Origin: CAZDUS01 sp964609375
GTDB taxonomy: Bacteria; Verrucomicrobiota; Kiritimatiellia; CAIKKV01; CAITUY01
Assembly (NCBI GenBank): GCA_964609375.1
Contig: CAZSSA010000008.1
Location: forward strand, 1 to 52,071
Reading direction: 5' to 3'
DNA: 52,071 bases
Positions within the stretch are counted from its first letter, which is position 1. Each line of letters opens with the position of its first letter. The position numbers and the translations under genes were made by a program. Below the pieces are notes generated by a model, which was not told the origin of the DNA, made no database searches, and saw only the letters and a list, made by a program, of their open reading frames with translations. This document shows, piece by piece, positions 8,258 through 17,305 of the stretch.

Positions 8258-9859
8258 ATGGGCGGACGACGATTGTTGAGTGGCAATGAGGCGGTTGCCT
8301 TGGGCGCTTTGCATGCCGGATGTGCACGAGGGGCAGGATATCCCGGGACGCCATCAACCGAGATTCTTGAGAATTATGATGCCATTGGCGGAAAGGCCGA
8401 GTGGGCTCCCAACGAGAAGGTAGCAGCGGAAGTGGCGCTGGGGGTTGCCTTTGCGGGAGCCCGTGCCTTGGTGACCATGAAGCATGTGGGCCTGAATGTG
8501 GCAGCCGATGTGCTATTCACGGCGGCATATAGCGGGGTGCAGGGCGCGCTTGTATTTGCGGTCGCGGATGATCCGGGGCTGGCATCCAGTCAGGATGAAC
8601 AGGATACCCGGCGGTACGGGATTGCCGCTGGAGTCCCCGTGGTGGAACCGGCGGATGCCCAGGAGGCTTACGACTATACACGGTTGGCCTTCACGATTTC
8701 ATCACGGTGGAAACTGCCGGTGATTTTGCGTCTGACGACACGTGTGTCGCATACGACATCGGTCGTGCAGCCAAGCGATCGCATTGAGGCTTTACCGGTG
8801 GCTCACTTTGTTCGGGACATTCCCGGGCGCGTGATGATTCCGGGTCATGCGCGCATCAAGCACAAGGAACTGCGAGCCAAGCTGAACGAGATTCGTGAAT
8901 GGGGCGAGACGGAGGGGCCGATCAAGGTTTTTCCGGGCGGGCGTGAGCTTGGAATTGTATCGGCGGGGGTTCCCGCGTTGCATGCGCGGGAGGCGGCGCC
9001 GGGGGCAGCGATGTTGAAGTTGGGGATGACGCATCCGCTGCCGTTTCGGAAGATCCTGGATTTCCTGAGGGGGCAGACGCGGTCGGTGGTGATCGAGGAG
9101 AATGATCCGTATCTGGTGGAGCAAATCCGGGCCATGGGCGGGGATGTGCCGTGGAATCCAGAGGCGTACCGGATGGGTGAACTGACTGTGGATCGTGTGA
9201 AGCGTATCCTGGCGGGCGATACGACGCCGGAAGCTCCGCTGCCGAAAGGCAAGCCGCCGAAGTTGTGTACGGCTTGTCCGCATGGATATGTCTTTGAGAT
9301 TTTCAAGAGGAACGATTGTATCGTGGCGGGTGATATCGGGTGTTACACGTTGGCAGCGTTGCCTCCGCTATCGGCGATGGATTCCCAGATTTGCATGGGG
9401 GCGAGCATTGGAGTGGGGCTTGGTCTCCGGCATGTGCTACCGGAGGCCGAGGCGCGACGCGTGGTGAGCGTGATTGGCGACAGCACCTTTATGCACAGCG
9501 GGCTGACGGGGTTGGCGGAGATGGTTTACAATCCGCCGCCGACGGGGCATGTGCTGGTGATTCTTGATAATTTAACGACGGCGATGACGGGGCAGCAGGA
9601 GCATCCCGGGACGGGGCGGACGTTGGATCATGCACCGGCGCGGCGGATCATGGTGGAAGAAGTGGCGCGGGCGATGGGGGTCCCCACGGTGTTGGTTCTG
9701 GATCCGGTCCGGCAATCCAAGGAATTTGAGTTTGAGCTTCTGAAGGCATTGAAAGGCAACGGACTTGCCGTATTGATTGCGCGGCAACCGTGCCTGCTGG
9801 CCGCAGGGCGGATCCGGGCATTGGAGCAACAGCAGAGTGCGTGCGGAGGTTTGGCATGA
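8258..9859 (+). CDS. iorA: Indolepyruvate ferredoxin oxidoreductase, alpha subunit, without ferredoxin domain
   Basis: The alpha subunit of the thiamine-diphosphate enzyme that oxidatively decarboxylates aryl-pyruvates (from Trp, Phe, Tyr) to aryl-acetyl-CoA and reduces ferredoxin. The N-terminal pyrimidine-binding part begins LSGNEAVALGALHAG; the TPP-binding part includes CTACPHGY, GDIGCYTL and GDSTFMHSGLTG, and the family's GQQEHPGTG is present. It ends after LIARQPCLLAAG, where most IorA proteins continue for about 70-80 residues with two CxxCxxCxxxCP clusters. None is present, so this one is short (533 residues). The stop overlaps iorB in an ATGA. Confidence 0.93.
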   Translation: MGGRRLLSGNEAVALGALHAGCARGAGYPGTPSTEILENYDAIGGKAEWAPNEKVAAEVALGVAFAGARALVTMKHVGLNVAADVLFTAAYSGVQGALVFAVADDPGLASSQDEQDTRRYGIAAGVPVVEPADAQEAYDYTRLAFTISSRWKLPVILRLTTRVSHTTSVVQPSDRIEALPVAHFVRDIPGRVMIPGHARIKHKELRAKLNEIREWGETEGPIKVFPGGRELGIVSAGVPALHAREAAPGAAMLKLGMTHPLPFRKILDFLRGQTRSVVIEENDPYLVEQIRAMGGDVPWNPEAYRMGELTVDRVKRILAGDTTPEAPLPKGKPPKLCTACPHGYVFEIFKRNDCIVAGDIGCYTLAALPPLSAMDSQICMGASIGVGLGLRHVLPEAEARRVVSVIGDSTFMHSGLTGLAEMVYNPPPTGHVLVILDNLTTAMTGQQEHPGTGRTLDHAPARRIMVEEVARAMGVPTVLVLDPVRQSKEFEFELLKALKGNGLAVLIARQPCLLAAGRIRALEQQQSACGGLA

Positions 9860-10350
9860 CCATGGAGAGGGTTTGGAATATCAAGATAGCGGGATTGGGC
9901 GGCATGGGGATTCTGAAGAGTTCCGCGGTGCTGGCCGAGGTGCTGTTCAAGATGGGGTACGATGTCAAGAAAGCCGAAGTGCATGGTATGAGCCAGCGTG
10001 GTGGTTCGGTGGCGAGCGACCTCCGGTTTGGCCGGGAAGTCTTTAGCCCGATGATTCCGGATGGCGAGACTGATTACCTGCTGCTGGTGGCTCCGGAAGT
10101 GGCGGATATTCACCGGACGGCACTGAGGGAGGGAGGGGTGGTTATCCGTGCGGAGCAATTTGAAAAGGTGCCGCTGGCCAACCGGAAAAGTCTGAATATG
10201 GCCATGCTGGGTGCGTTGAGCCAGTATCTTGATGTTCCCGATGAGTGCTGGATCGAAACCATTCGGGCGGTGTTTCCCGAGAAACTGCGTGCCGTCAATG
10301 AGGCGGCATTCACGGCAGGGCGTGGGATTGAGGGGAGGAGTTCATTATGA
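9856..10350 (+). CDS. iorB: Indolepyruvate ferredoxin oxidoreductase, beta (gamma-type) subunit
   Basis: The 164-residue partner of IorA. It carries the POR gamma-type fold opening NIKIAGLGGMGILKSSAVLAE and the family hallmark HGMSQRGGSVASDLRFG. The start at 9856 overlaps the iorA stop (ATGA) and has GGAGG seven bases upstream; the open frame extends further 5' inside iorA but that part is not needed. Its stop overlaps paaK in the same way, giving tight translational coupling of all three genes. Confidence 0.93.
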   Translation: MTMERVWNIKIAGLGGMGILKSSAVLAEVLFKMGYDVKKAEVHGMSQRGGSVASDLRFGREVFSPMIPDGETDYLLLVAPEVADIHRTALREGGVVIRAEQFEKVPLANRKSLNMAMLGALSQYLDVPDECWIETIRAVFPEKLRAVNEAAFTAGRGIEGRSSL

Positions 10351-11672
10351 GTGATGTTCAGATTCATCCGGAGAGTCGTGCTGATTATCTGACGCGGGAC
10401 GAATTGCGGCGACTTCAGCTCCAGCGCCTGCAGGCGATTGTGCGGCTGGCCTATGACAAGGTTCCGCTTACGCGGGGTCGCATGGATGAGCGGGGGCTTA
10501 CGCCGGATCATCTGAGGACGCTTGATGATGTGGCGTTGTTGCCGTTCATGCAGAAGACGGACTTGCGGGATGGGTATCCGTATGGACTATTTGCAAAGCC
10601 GATGAGTGAAGTGGTTCGATTGCATGCGTCCAGCGGGACGACGGGAAAACCTATTGTTGTGGGATATACGCGTGAAGATTTGCAGGTATGGACCTGTGTG
10701 ATGATGCGGACGTTGTTGGCCGCGGGTCTTCATGCGGGGGATATCGTGCAGAACGCGTTTGGCTACGGGTTGTTTACCGGTGGTTTGGGTGCCCACTATG
10801 GCGCCGAGGCGCTGGGGGCGACGGTGATTCCCATTTCCGGCGGCAATAGTGAACGGCAGATCATGGTGATGCGGGATTTCGGGGTGACCTGTATTTTTTC
10901 GACGCCAAGTTACTTCCTGCACCTGATTGAGTCGGTCGAGCAAGTTGGTGTGTCGTTCAAAGACTTGAAGTTGCGGGTGGGCGTGTTTGGCGCGGAGCCT
11001 TGGACGGAGGGTATGCGAGGCCATATTCAGGAGCGGTCTGGCATCAAGGCCTTTGACATTTATGGTCTCTCGGAAATCATTGGCCCCGGGGTGGCGGCGG
11101 AGTGCCATTGCCAGCGGGGGTTGCATATTTTCGAGGATCACTTCCTGGCGGAGATTGTTGATCCAAAAACTGATGCGGTGTTGCCGGACGGCGAGGAGGG
11201 GGAACTGGTTTTGACGACGCTTAGCAAGCAGGCCATTCCGATGATCCGTTACCGGACGCATGACATCACCTCGATCTTCCCGGATCAGTGTGAATGTGGA
11301 CGCACCCTCAGGCGGATTCAGCGGATCAGTCATCGCAGTGACGATATGATGATCATCCGGGGAGTGAATGTGTATCCTTCGCAGATTGAGGCTGCCTTGC
11401 TCAAGGTTGAGAAGTCGCTGCCGCACTATCAGATCATTCTGGCGCGAAAGAGCGGGTTGGACCAGATGGAGGTTCAGGTCGAGGTTACGGCGGAGATGCT
11501 GCGTGACCGGGTTGGCGCCCTGGAACAACTTGAGAAGAAGATGTCCGCTGCCATTGACCATGTGGTGGGGTTGCGGGTGGATGTGCGGCTGGTTGAGCCG
11601 TTGACCATTGCCCGCAGCCAGGGAAAGGCCAAGCGAGTGATTGATAAACGCAAGGAGGGTGAGTCGCTATGA
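10347..11672 (+). CDS. paaK: Phenylacetate-CoA ligase
   Basis: A 441-residue adenylate-forming enzyme that activates phenylacetate or related aryl acids to the CoA thioester. The ATP-binding P-loop lies in LHASSGTTGKPIVVGYT, followed by YGLSEIIGPGVAAEC, YRTHDITSI and the C-terminal domain with RSDDMMIIRGVNVYPSQIE. Between IorAB and the ACT gene, it probably works with them on aryl-pyruvate/aryl-acetate interconversion; this gene order is common in anaerobes. In reverse, the set could make aryl-amino acids from aryl acids. Confidence 0.95.
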   Translation: MSDVQIHPESRADYLTRDELRRLQLQRLQAIVRLAYDKVPLTRGRMDERGLTPDHLRTLDDVALLPFMQKTDLRDGYPYGLFAKPMSEVVRLHASSGTTGKPIVVGYTREDLQVWTCVMMRTLLAAGLHAGDIVQNAFGYGLFTGGLGAHYGAEALGATVIPISGGNSERQIMVMRDFGVTCIFSTPSYFLHLIESVEQVGVSFKDLKLRVGVFGAEPWTEGMRGHIQERSGIKAFDIYGLSEIIGPGVAAECHCQRGLHIFEDHFLAEIVDPKTDAVLPDGEEGELVLTTLSKQAIPMIRYRTHDITSIFPDQCECGRTLRRIQRISHRSDDMMIIRGVNVYPSQIEAALLKVEKSLPHYQIILARKSGLDQMEVQVEVTAEMLRDRVGALEQLEKKMSAAIDHVVGLRVDVRLVEPLTIARSQGKAKRVIDKRKEGESL

Positions 11673-12151
11673 AGCTGAATCAATTGTCAGTGTTTCTGGA
11701 GAACCGGCCCGGGCGATTGAGTCATCCGTGTAAAGCGCTTGCCGAAGCGGGTATTAACATGATGACGTTGTGTCTGGCGGATAGCGAGCGGTTTGGTATT
11801 CTGCGGCTGGTCGTCAAGGAGTGGGAGCGGGCCAAGGCGGTGCTGGAGCAGGCGGGATGTGTTGTCCGGGTTGATGAAGTCCTGGCGATTGAGATTCCTG
11901 ATCGTCCGGGCGGCCTGCAGAGTGTGCTGGCCGCCTTGGAGCCAAAAGCGATTAATATCGAGTACATGTATGCCTTTACGCTTAAGCGGGGAGGGAATGC
12001 CGTGATGATCGTCCGGTTTGATGATACGGACCGCGCGGTTCGTGTTTTGCAGGGAAGTGGCATCCGGGTGCTTGATTCGGTGATGTTTTATCAGGGAGAG
12101 CAGGGGGTGCGGGAGAATAATCCAGGAGACAGAAACCGACAAGGGCGCTGA
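11669..12151 (+). CDS. Tandem ACT-domain protein of the ior-paaK cluster
   Basis: A 160-residue protein made of two ACT domains: QLSVFLENRPGRLSHPCKAL at the start, and AIEIPDRPGGLQSVLAALE in the second half. ACT domains bind amino acids, and the position right behind paaK (ATGA overlap) suggests it senses an aromatic or branched amino acid and regulates the ligase or IorAB. No catalytic or DNA-binding domain is present. Confidence 0.9.
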   Translation: MKLNQLSVFLENRPGRLSHPCKALAEAGINMMTLCLADSERFGILRLVVKEWERAKAVLEQAGCVVRVDEVLAIEIPDRPGGLQSVLAALEPKAINIEYMYAFTLKRGGNAVMIVRFDDTDRAVRVLQGSGIRVLDSVMFYQGEQGVRENNPGDRNRQGR

Positions 12152-12198
12152 TGAATAGTGCCCCTGCGACGATAGAAGGCTGAAAGAGGAGGATGATT

Positions 12199-13776
12199 AT
12201 GAAAAAAGTATTGATACCTACCAAGTTGGATAAGATTGCCGGAGATATACTCAAGGCGAATGGAAATTACGAGGTTGTGCAGGATGATGGTGGTGATGTG
12301 GCCGCGTTGTGTGCCAAGCATCCCGATGCTTATGCGCTGATTGTGCGTAGCGAGGTGGTTAATGCCCAGGTTATAGATATGTTGAAGGGCTTGAAGGCGG
12401 TGATTCGCGCCGGTGCAGGGTACAACACCATTGACATCAAGTATGCCCGCAAGAAGGGGGTTGACGTGATGAACACCCCGGGGGCCAATTCCAATGGAGT
12501 GGCTGAGGAGGTTGTGGCCTTGATGCTGGCCGATGCCCGGCATTTAATCAAGGCGGATGCGTCCTGTCGTGCTGGGGAATGGGAAAAGAAGGCGTTCATG
12601 GGTCGGGAATTGGCGGGGAAGACGGTTGGAATTGTCGGGTTGGGGAATATCGGACGCCTGCTTGCCAAGCGGTTGACGGGGTTCGAGTGCAAGCTGTTGG
12701 GGTACGATCCCATGGTGTCTGCTGAGCGTGCGGCCGAGGCGGATGTGGAATTGATGGATTTGGAGGCCCTGTTTGCCAAAGCGGACTATGTGAGTCTGCA
12801 TATTCCCGAGACCGCGGAGACGAAGAAGTTGATAGGCGCCAAGCTGTTAGGGTTAATGAAGAAGGGGGCGACGATCGTCAATTGTGCCAGGGCCGGGGTG
12901 CTGGATGAAGAGGCCTTCCGCAAGATCAAGGCCGAGAAGGGGCTGCGTCTGCTGAACGATGTTTATCCGAAGGATGAGCCGGGCCCGAAGACGGTGGCGG
13001 ATATCGCCGATATCATGGTGCCGCATCTGGGGGCAAGCACCAAGGAAGCCAATGCGAATGCTGCCCGGCGGTCTGCCGAGGAATTGATTGAGTACGATGA
13101 AAAAGGGGTGACGTCCTACATTGTTAACCGTGACATTCCAGAGGGGCTGGATGAGGCTTACTGTGTGCTGGCCAACACGCTGACTCGTGTTTGCCGAATG
13201 GTGTTGGGTAAGGATGCCAACCTGAAGGAAGTTGAGATGAGCTGTTACGGGACGCTGAAGCCGTATACCGATTGGCTGCTGGTTCCCGTGGTGGCGGCGT
13301 TGTGGCAGGACTATGACTGCTCCCTGGATGTTAAGGCGGCGGTAAATTATTTGCAGGGGCGTGGCATCACATATCGAAGCCGGAAGACCGATGAGCGCAA
13401 GGGGTTTGCCAATTCCATCACGGTGGATCTGGTTGGCCATGTGGATGCCTCGACGATGAAGCAGGTGAGCGTACGCGGCACCGTGGCCGAGGGGACGATC
13501 ATGATTTCGCGCATCAATGACTTCGATAAGTTGTATTTTGAGCCGACCGGGCATGTTGTTTGTTTCCAATACAAAGATCGGCCCGGGGTGGTTGGGCACG
13601 TGGGTGCTGCATTGGGCGAAGCCCACTTGAACATTGAAGATGTGCGTCATTCCCATCATGTCCCGAGTGATCAGTCGATGGCGATTTTCAGGGTGGATAA
13701 GCCTGTGGATGACAAGCTGTTGACGAGCATTGCGAGCCAGATTGGTGCTTCGATGTCGTTTACGGCTACGTTTTAA
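12199..13776 (+). CDS. serA: D-3-phosphoglycerate dehydrogenase, long form
   Basis: A 525-residue SerA that oxidises 3-phosphoglycerate, the first step of serine synthesis. The Rossmann segment has GIVGLGNIGRLLAKRL; the catalytic section includes the family's PHLGASTKEAN. The C-terminal third is the extended form: an intervening domain, then an ACT domain (FQYKDRPGVVGHVGAALGE). Of two in-frame ATGs, the one at 12199 is six bases behind AGGAGG (12187-12192), whereas the ATG at 12193 touches it, so 12199 is chosen. The stop codon's last base is also the first base of the 55-bp sequence repeated across the scaffold gap. Confidence 0.95.
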   Translation: MKKVLIPTKLDKIAGDILKANGNYEVVQDDGGDVAALCAKHPDAYALIVRSEVVNAQVIDMLKGLKAVIRAGAGYNTIDIKYARKKGVDVMNTPGANSNGVAEEVVALMLADARHLIKADASCRAGEWEKKAFMGRELAGKTVGIVGLGNIGRLLAKRLTGFECKLLGYDPMVSAERAAEADVELMDLEALFAKADYVSLHIPETAETKKLIGAKLLGLMKKGATIVNCARAGVLDEEAFRKIKAEKGLRLLNDVYPKDEPGPKTVADIADIMVPHLGASTKEANANAARRSAEELIEYDEKGVTSYIVNRDIPEGLDEAYCVLANTLTRVCRMVLGKDANLKEVEMSCYGTLKPYTDWLLVPVVAALWQDYDCSLDVKAAVNYLQGRGITYRSRKTDERKGFANSITVDLVGHVDASTMKQVSVRGTVAEGTIMISRINDFDKLYFEPTGHVVCFQYKDRPGVVGHVGAALGEAHLNIEDVRHSHHVPSDQSMAIFRVDKPVDDKLLTSIASQIGASMSFTATF

Positions 13777-13985
13777 ACATGTTCTGCTGCCTGGAACGAG
13801 ACAGGATTAATCCATGGCAACATGCGTGTTNNNNNNNNNNNNNNNNNNNNNNNNNNNNNNNNNNNNNNNNNNNNNNNNNNNNNNNNNNNNNNNNNNNNNN
13901 NNNNNNNNNNNNNNNNNNNNNNNNNNNNNNAACATGTTCTGCTGCCTGGAACGAGACAGGATTAATCCATGGCAACATGCGTGTT
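13776..13985. repeat. Identical 55-bp direct repeat on both sides of the gap
   Basis: Bases 13776-13830 and 13931-13985 are identical over 55 bp, with only N between them. The unit contains the palindromes AACATGTT and GGATTAATCC. An exact overlap of this length at contig ends is what a de Bruijn assembler run with k=55 produces, so the two copies are most simply one locus. Confidence 0.9.
13831..13930. other. Scaffold gap (100 N)
   Basis: Exactly 100 unknown bases, the conventional placeholder for a gap of unknown size. Frames running through it are artefacts. If the flanking copies are merged, serA and the FAD gene are separated by about 84 bp. Confidence 0.97.
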
Positions 13986-14014
13986 CCTGCCATTTGTGAA
14001 TCAGCATTGGTGAT

Positions 14015-15565
14015 GTGGCTGTGAATTATTTTCTGCTTACCAATATTGAGCGGTCGATTTTGGATGCCAGTCCGCTAGCCGTGCTGGCTGCCAGAAAGTT
14101 AGGGGTGAATGCTGCCCAGGTGCAGGATGTCATTATTGTGCGTGAGGCGCTTGATGCCCGGAAGAAAGTTAACATTCATCACGTATATACGCTTGCGATC
14201 AGGCTTATCAACGATTCGATCCCGGGCGGATACAAGGGATACACGCTGCCGGAACTGGAGTTGACGTCGGGAGCCTTCGAGCCTGTTGATCGGCCCATTA
14301 TCGTCGGTCTTGGGCCAGCGGGACTTTTTTGTGCGTTGGTTCTCGTCAAGAAGGGCTATCAACCTTTGATTTTGGAGCAGGGAAAACCGGTAGGAGAGCG
14401 GCTTGCTGACGTTAGGGAGATTGCCAATACAGGATTACTGAATGTGCACAGCAATGTGCTTTTTGGTGAAGGAGGGGCAGGTACTTTTTCCGACGGCAAA
14501 CTTACGGCCCGCAACCAGTATCCTGAAACGGAGTTTTTCCACAAGACCCTTATCGCTTTTGGCGCGGATCCCCGTATTGGTTATCAAGCCAAACCCCATT
14601 TGGGTAGCGACCAGTTGCGGACGCTTATTCCCGCCATGACGAGACATCTTGTGCAGCAAGGGGTTGAAATCCGATATAACTGGAATGTCAGCGGCGTCTG
14701 TCGTGCGGCGGGGAGCCGTATCGTTGTGCAATCCGACAAAGGTGAATGCACTTCTGATTGTGTCATTTTGGGAGTGGGGCATAGTGCGGACACGTTGTAC
14801 AAGGATCTATATCAATCCGGTGTTGCCTTGGAAAAGAAGCCTTTTGCGGTTGGGTTACGGGTGGAGCATCCCCGCGGCTTTATTGATGAGTGGCAGTTCG
14901 GAAGAGGGTTTGACACCTCATTAACAGGTCCTGCTGACTATAAACTTACAGCCACTCTGAAGGATGGTCGTGGTGTTTACAGCTTCTGTGTGTGTCCCGG
15001 GGGTGAGATTATCAATGCCAGCAGCCAGACGGGACATGTTTGTGTTAACGGGATGAGTTGGAGCAACCGCAGTGGTATTTTCACCAATGGCGCTATTGTG
15101 GTTTCCGTAATGCCGGCCGATTTGCCGGATCATCCGTTGGCTGGCCTTGACTTCCGCAAGCATATCGAAGAAAAGTGCCATGGGGCAGGGCCCCTGATGG
15201 CGCCGGCGCAGAACCTGAGAAATTTCATGTCCGGTCAGGCCGGAAAGGCGAGTCGCAATACCTATCGGCCGGGAACTTTTGACGCGGACCTTTATGCGCT
15301 TTTGCCGCAGGTTATTTCCAAGGGGTTGGAGTTTGGTTTTGCACAGTTTGAGCGCCAGATACGCGGGTTTATCCAGAATGGTGTTTTGGTGGCGCCTGAG
15401 ACGGGAACGTCTTCGCCGGTCAGAATCTTGCGGGATGCAGGGACGTTTCAATCGGTTACGATGCCCGGCTTGTTTCCCATTGGTGAGGGGGCCGGATATG
15501 CAGGGGGAATTGTTTCCAGCGCTGCCGATGGCATTCGACTTGCACTTCGATTCAAGTGTAAGTGA
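14015..15565 (+). CDS. FAD-dependent dehydrogenase of the COG2509 type
   Basis: A 516-residue flavoprotein of the uncharacterised NAD/FAD-utilising dehydrogenase family. An N-terminal ~85-residue part resembling a small alpha/beta substrate domain precedes the dinucleotide fold (IIVGLGPAGLFCALVLVKKG, about residues 91-110), followed by FGEGGAGTFSDGKLTAR, the family signature. The C-terminus has the FAD-closing PIGEGAGYAGGIVSSAADG. The reaction is unknown. It begins with GTG at 14015 or 14021; the ATG at 14013 is out of frame. The upstream region is damaged by the scaffold gap, so its operon with serA is uncertain. Confidence 0.88.
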   Translation: MAVNYFLLTNIERSILDASPLAVLAARKLGVNAAQVQDVIIVREALDARKKVNIHHVYTLAIRLINDSIPGGYKGYTLPELELTSGAFEPVDRPIIVGLGPAGLFCALVLVKKGYQPLILEQGKPVGERLADVREIANTGLLNVHSNVLFGEGGAGTFSDGKLTARNQYPETEFFHKTLIAFGADPRIGYQAKPHLGSDQLRTLIPAMTRHLVQQGVEIRYNWNVSGVCRAAGSRIVVQSDKGECTSDCVILGVGHSADTLYKDLYQSGVALEKKPFAVGLRVEHPRGFIDEWQFGRGFDTSLTGPADYKLTATLKDGRGVYSFCVCPGGEIINASSQTGHVCVNGMSWSNRSGIFTNGAIVVSVMPADLPDHPLAGLDFRKHIEEKCHGAGPLMAPAQNLRNFMSGQAGKASRNTYRPGTFDADLYALLPQVISKGLEFGFAQFERQIRGFIQNGVLVAPETGTSSPVRILRDAGTFQSVTMPGLFPIGEGAGYAGGIVSSAADGIRLALRFKCK

Positions 15566-15621
15566 GGCAAGGTTATTGCCGCACCTTGTCGGTCAGTTCT
15601 GGATGACAGGATGACTTGCTC

Positions 15622-15639
15622 GCGAGACATTTTTCTCGC
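15622..15639. terminator. Possible hairpin terminator between convergent genes
   Basis: GCGAGA (15622-15627) and TCTCGC (15634-15639) flank a loop of CATTTT in the 164-bp spacer between two convergent genes. The stem is short and the nearest T-run on the plus strand (six T) is about 12 bases later, so it is a weak candidate. Confidence 0.3.
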
Positions 15640-15729
15640 ATGTGCTTCTGGTTTTTTGTGGGCAACAAGCATGCGGTGTTTGGCGACGGTGCAGTCCGTC
15701 CGGGCTTCTCAGAGCGCCTTATATGATTT

Positions 15730-17127
15730 TCATGCCAGTGCAGCGAGGAAGTCGATGACGGATAGGCCGGTGTGATAACCAGGGTCGAGATCAGGGGTTG
15801 CCGGGACGGTTCTGATGGGTTTTCCCGCCTGGTCCAAGGTCTGGTAAGCCATCATGTGAACCGCCGGTCTGACGTAGCGTGAGAGGAAGGTGTTGCTGCA
15901 ATCGCGGGCGATTTCCCGGCAGGCCTGCCGGGTGGGTTCATTAACGCACGCATTGTGAACCAGCATGGCGGCGCGGAGGCTTTCGGGAAGGTTCCACCAT
16001 GGCATATCGGCATTGTAGGGTTGGCGGGTCTTGAGGTTAATCGACTTATAGATGCCCCCGATGGGGTTGCGGCCGGTTTTGAAAACATGCTGGAGAATGA
16101 GGGGAAGCAAGTGGTCAAAATTGGCAATAGCAGAACGTTGTTCGCCGGATAGATCCGTCCGGTGGCGGATGGTGTTCAGGAACTTCATGCCCAGTCCGAC
16201 GAACTCGAGGCCATGGCCGGGGTCGCAGAGGATGTTCCCTTCGTGCAGGAAGGGGCGACCTTGCGGATCAATGAATTCGACGAAGTCCCATGCTTCGAGG
16301 CCATTGAAGCGTCCGTTGATGTTGATGTAATTGTCGAGAATATGCTGCATGAAACGAAGGCCGCCGTTGACATAGTCGTGGTGGGGATAAATCGAAGCGA
16401 AGAGCGCGAAGCTGCCGAGGGAGATCATGCGAATGCCGTGCGAACGGCGACCGGGCACCGGGGCGACGGGATTGCGTGGATCAAACGGTTGCTGGTCTGA
16501 ATCTGCGCGGTTGGCTTCCACGTTATGCACCCAGGCGGCAAAATACCGCTGTGCCTCCGCCGCGAGTTTGGCGTCCCTGAGCATGTTGGCGGCGGCGGCC
16601 ACTGCTTTGACATGGAACATGTCACTGGTGTTCGAGCGGCCATGGGGAGGGGTGAAGGGTTGGCGCTTTCCATCCGGGGTTAGTGTGAAGCCTGTGCCGT
16701 CGGGTGTGAACCAGAAGAAGAGGCTGCCGCCATTCCGGTTTCGGATGGTCTCCAGTTTGCTGATGACGCCGGAGATAATCGGAGTGATTTGTTCGGTATA
16801 GTAACGCTTGCGTTCTGCAGACAAGGTGGGATCGGTCTGAATCCATTGCAGGTGTCCGCAAAGGGCTTCCACTCCGCGGCTTTGAATCCAGGCATAGACG
16901 GTTTCGCGTCCAAAGATATCCGTATCGCCTATTTTCCGGGAAAGAGGGCCGCCCGAGAAGATGTCGATTTTCGTGTCAATAAATCCGTAGGCGGGGTCGA
17001 ACCGCTCGATCATGGCATCGATGACCGTCAGGAGCATGTGTCGATAAACCGGGGAAAGGCGGCGTAATTCCTGCAAGTCTGCCTGCTGAAGAAGGAGGGG
17101 GAAGGCTAACATCTCGTTCATCTGCAT
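15730..17127 (-). CDS. AGE-superfamily-like (alpha/alpha)6-barrel protein
   Basis: A 465-residue protein that I place tentatively near the N-acylglucosamine 2-epimerase/cellobiose epimerase superfamily. DPGHGLEFVGLGMKFL resembles the family's catalytic DPGHxLEW helix, and MPWWNLPESLRAAML resembles its (K)WWxxPExLxALL block. Other recognisable alpha-helical repeats fit an (alpha/alpha)6 barrel, and there is no signal peptide, so it would act in the cytoplasm on a sugar. Its length is above the ~400 usual. Substrate and even epimerase activity are not established. ATG at 17127 or 17121; a TTG at 17160 is less likely. It is convergent with the FAD gene and divergent from thiF. Confidence 0.6.
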   Translation of the reverse strand: MQMNEMLAFPLLLQQADLQELRRLSPVYRHMLLTVIDAMIERFDPAYGFIDTKIDIFSGGPLSRKIGDTDIFGRETVYAWIQSRGVEALCGHLQWIQTDPTLSAERKRYYTEQITPIISGVISKLETIRNRNGGSLFFWFTPDGTGFTLTPDGKRQPFTPPHGRSNTSDMFHVKAVAAAANMLRDAKLAAEAQRYFAAWVHNVEANRADSDQQPFDPRNPVAPVPGRRSHGIRMISLGSFALFASIYPHHDYVNGGLRFMQHILDNYININGRFNGLEAWDFVEFIDPQGRPFLHEGNILCDPGHGLEFVGLGMKFLNTIRHRTDLSGEQRSAIANFDHLLPLILQHVFKTGRNPIGGIYKSINLKTRQPYNADMPWWNLPESLRAAMLVHNACVNEPTRQACREIARDCSNTFLSRYVRPAVHMMAYQTLDQAGKPIRTVPATPDLDPGYHTGLSVIDFLAALA

Positions 17128-17305
17128 TCTTTCATGATCCCATGATCTCGTGATGCCCAAAAGTGTTGCAGGAGAATAGGAGGGTGCCCTATTGTGTTCA
17201 AGGCATTTGTTCGACAGTCAGAACATAAGGCAAGGATTTGGCACGAAGGCGTGAAAATGACGAACGCGGCGTGTGATAGAGGCTACAACCATGGAGGGAA
17301 TGCCC

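Noticed and set aside
12152..12180. Shared 12-mer TGCCCCTGCGAC with the 6S RNA end
   Set aside because: A match of this length is expected by chance in 52 kb and neither context extends it.
13766..14024. Several short frames running through the N stretch
   Set aside because: They exist only because unknown bases have no stop codons and because the 55-bp flank is repeated.
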